A program made the translations under genes and the position numbers. From contig JACCLO010000007.1 in assembly GCA_029448655.1 (NCBI GenBank), positions 744,001 to 808,000 of the forward strand: a DNA stretch of 64,000 nucleotides, read 5' to 3'. This document shows, in pieces, positions 61,954 through 64,000 of the stretch. This DNA is from Wolfiporia cocos. Taxonomy: Eukaryota; Basidiomycota; Agaricomycetes; Polyporales; Phaeolaceae. The notes below the pieces were generated by a model. It was not told the origin of the DNA. It ran no database searches and worked only from the letters and a program-made list of their open reading frames with translations. Numbering within the stretch: position 1 is the stretch's first letter; the number at the start of each line of letters is the position of its first letter.

Positions 61954-64000
61954 CTAGCCCACACTTGAGCCATTCCTTTTAACCACCGTAATAGAGGCAG
62001 ATCGTGCCGTCATTGATGAACGAGCATCGGAAAGTGTATGTTTACTTGAAGAGAATAAGCGCTCAACCGAGATACTGACACCCGGAATAGCGAGTACATC
62101 GCGCGCAATGCGCGATAGTACAGGGAAGTGGCGAGCATGAGTCTAATTTATATTACAATATATTGAGACAGATATATGCAGAATTGAGATGAGATTCACT
62201 CACCTTCCACCAAATCAATGCACCGTCTTCATCCTCACAAGGGTACATGCCGGAAAAGTAGACCTCAAGTTCTGATTTCAAAGCCTGAGCTGAAGGGATA
62301 GCTCTGCCAATGGCAGCGGCGAATACAGATTTTGCTTCCACTTGAGAAGCCTGAGATGACGAGGTGAGCTGGGTTGCGGCAGAACCGGCTGAAGCATATT
62401 CTAGAAACAACTTCTCCAGAATAGCCTGTGCACGCTGCGCTATGTCAGCGCTCCACAACGTATCATTCTGGAAGTATGTAAGTCGTATAAATGGATGCAA
62501 TACTATATAATATAAGGGTCAGAATTGGCCAATGTCAAGTGAACAAACCGGCTCCAATAAGGGGAAATGATGAGACGAGTGCCTTCCTAAGGTGGACATC
62601 GAGCCTTTTGAGGCCACATTCTATTGCATTCGCTAGGTTATTGAGTGATTGATCTTCTGCCTTCTGCTTGGACTCCTTGAGATGGGATTCTATGAATTTG
62701 TACATCGGAAGGACCAAACAGATGGTAGGAACCATGGACTTTGAGAAAACCAAAGTCACTTTTTGGAAGGGCTAGCAAAAAGAGAACATTAGGATGTTTT
62801 CAATCAGCAGTATCAATTGCATACTTCTAGAACCTCGCATATGTTTTCGAGAAGCTCCCAGTCTGCCGGAGAGAGAAACTTCTTCCGAGTAGCAGCAGCT
62901 TTCTTTTGACCTGTCAGATTCTTGTCGAGCTGCTCAATCCAATGGTTTATAGCCTGTGGCGAAATAAATATTAAGTGAAACATACATCAGTCCTTCAGAT
63001 GATACAGCTTACAGGGCGCAGCTTGATGCCACGTTCAATCTCGGCGTAGGTCGTATTCCAGCGGACTGGCATACTGCGAACCGGTACAAGATGTTTGTGC
63101 TCATTCTCACAGAGCTGCCGGATAAGGCGGTGCATACGTTTTCTACGGACTTCAGAGCGCAGGACATCTACGACAACTGCATGAAGCTTAATATGTAAAG
63201 GTTAAAATTAAATCAGAATGACATATAGCACCACTCACCTTGTCAACTGCAGTGAAACACTTCTTAGATTTCGATTTGCTTGCCTTGCCATAGTTAGAAC
63301 CTAATAGGATTTTATCCATGATCTCTGAGCTTATCCCTAGCTCAACTCCACTACCATCATCATCCTTCCACTCATCTGCCTCCTCCTCTGAGCTCAGCTC
63401 ATCCAGATTCTCCTTATCCTTAGTACCAGATAGTATTTGCTTACCATCCCGCTCATTCTCGGCCTCATTTTGAGCTGCCTCCATCTGCTCAATAACGGCG
63501 GGAGCATGATTTGGATCATATGCGAGAGGATGGTTGCGGGTTTCCGTGTAGAAATCAGTCTGGTCTGGGTGCGGAGCTAGGCCGAGACTACATAGAATAC
63601 GCCTATAAATGCCGAAATCTCATTAAAAAAAGTATGCACCGTCAGGAGATGGACTTACTACACAACAATATTGGTTACATGCCCACCACAACCTACTTGT
63701 ATCTCTTGAGGGTCTAACAGAATACCGTGCTTCTTTTGAATCATTGTGCTGAGGGTGCGATTCATTGTACTGTTACTAGCAGCATTGTCGGCTGTACTAG
63801 CAACTAGAATGCAAGAAGCATGAATATCTCCTACAGTCAAAGGGATACAGTGATACAGTGAGTGCATAAGACTCACTAAGCTTATCGGTCACTTTACGGC
63901 GATGCAGCGCATTGAAGATGAGCTTCGCAGATGCTGCACCTGAGGCCTGAGTGATCACCATCAAGAGGAAGCAGCTCAAGCACATGTTCGATCAGGTCCC
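61954..64000 (-). pseudogene. hAT transposase, incomplete at the window edge
   Basis: Exons read from the right edge leftward. They include DLIEHVLELLPLDGDHSG, TADNAASN and VGCGGHVTNIV (the conserved C-x2-H region), an acidic insert (EEEADEWKDDDG), then VRSMPVRWNTTYAEIERG, VLEPFQKVTLVFSKSMVPT and LHPFIRLTYF. The C-terminal dimerisation domain follows (HFPVLSRIARDVLAIPG, SVERLFSSSKH). Introns at 62548-62503 and 62203-62143 are clean and in phase. Apparent lesions are an out-of-frame step just after DGDHSG (about 63940) and another near the C-terminus, where VVKRNGSSVG replaces the usual KEWLK-type ending. It may be a dead or nearly intact autonomous element. It is the only hAT transposase in the window that could relate to the MITEs. 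Confidence 0.75.

Overview
The window is nuclear DNA of a filamentous basidiomycete, most likely an Agaricomycete close to the Polyporales. The grounds are short GT-AG introns (mostly 47-83 nt), a class I hydrophobin, a two-copy MFS transporter, a three-copy C2H2 regulator family and a chromodomain Ty3/gypsy element with an embedded dUTPase. All gene models were assembled by eye from the sequence; nothing was searched in a database.

Layout. 1-10.4 kb: a hydrophobin with a long Trp-studded Ser/Thr/Pro linker (1035-1883), a decayed short-chain dehydrogenase (4086-5098), a possible small secreted peptide (6082-6246), a hydrophobin-like remnant (7222-7493) and a frameshifted C2H2 regulator (9090-10378). 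11.4-18.6 kb: nested transposons, including two copies of a hAT-type MITE that carries two tRNA-like modules, solo LTRs inside solo LTRs, and a GC-rich MITE holding another solo LTR.

18.9-38.9 kb: an old inverted segmental duplication. Reading outward from the centre, each side has a short coding remnant, an MFS transporter, then a convergent C2H2 regulator. The left copies are broken (MFS with one TGA codon, regulator truncated) and the right copies are intact. Between the arms lies an 11-exon amino-acid transporter (26426-28614). The right arm also contains a MITE-like element with 85-bp inverted arms.

39.5-48.3 kb: a full-length, apparently young Ty3/gypsy chromovirus on the minus strand. 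It has LTRs I read as identical, a self-priming-type primer-binding site, gag, pol with protease-dUTPase-RT-RNase H-integrase-chromodomain, and a third ORF with zinc knuckles overlapping the pol tail. Its 5' LTR has itself been hit by a 931-bp solo LTR.

48.4-56 kb is almost entirely MITEs and solo LTRs with 5-bp target duplications. 56.9-58.8 kb holds a nine-exon gene joining an N-terminal beta-trefoil domain to a C-terminal region that resembles DUF3712. 59.5-64 kb holds a GGACCG-rich MITE inside an older repeat, and a hAT transposase gene that runs off the right edge.

The most unusual items are the beta-trefoil/DUF3712-like fusion, the hydrophobin linker, the gypsy element's dUTPase, overlapping ORF and self-priming signal, the MITE with opposed tRNA-like modules, and the inverted duplication with asymmetric decay.
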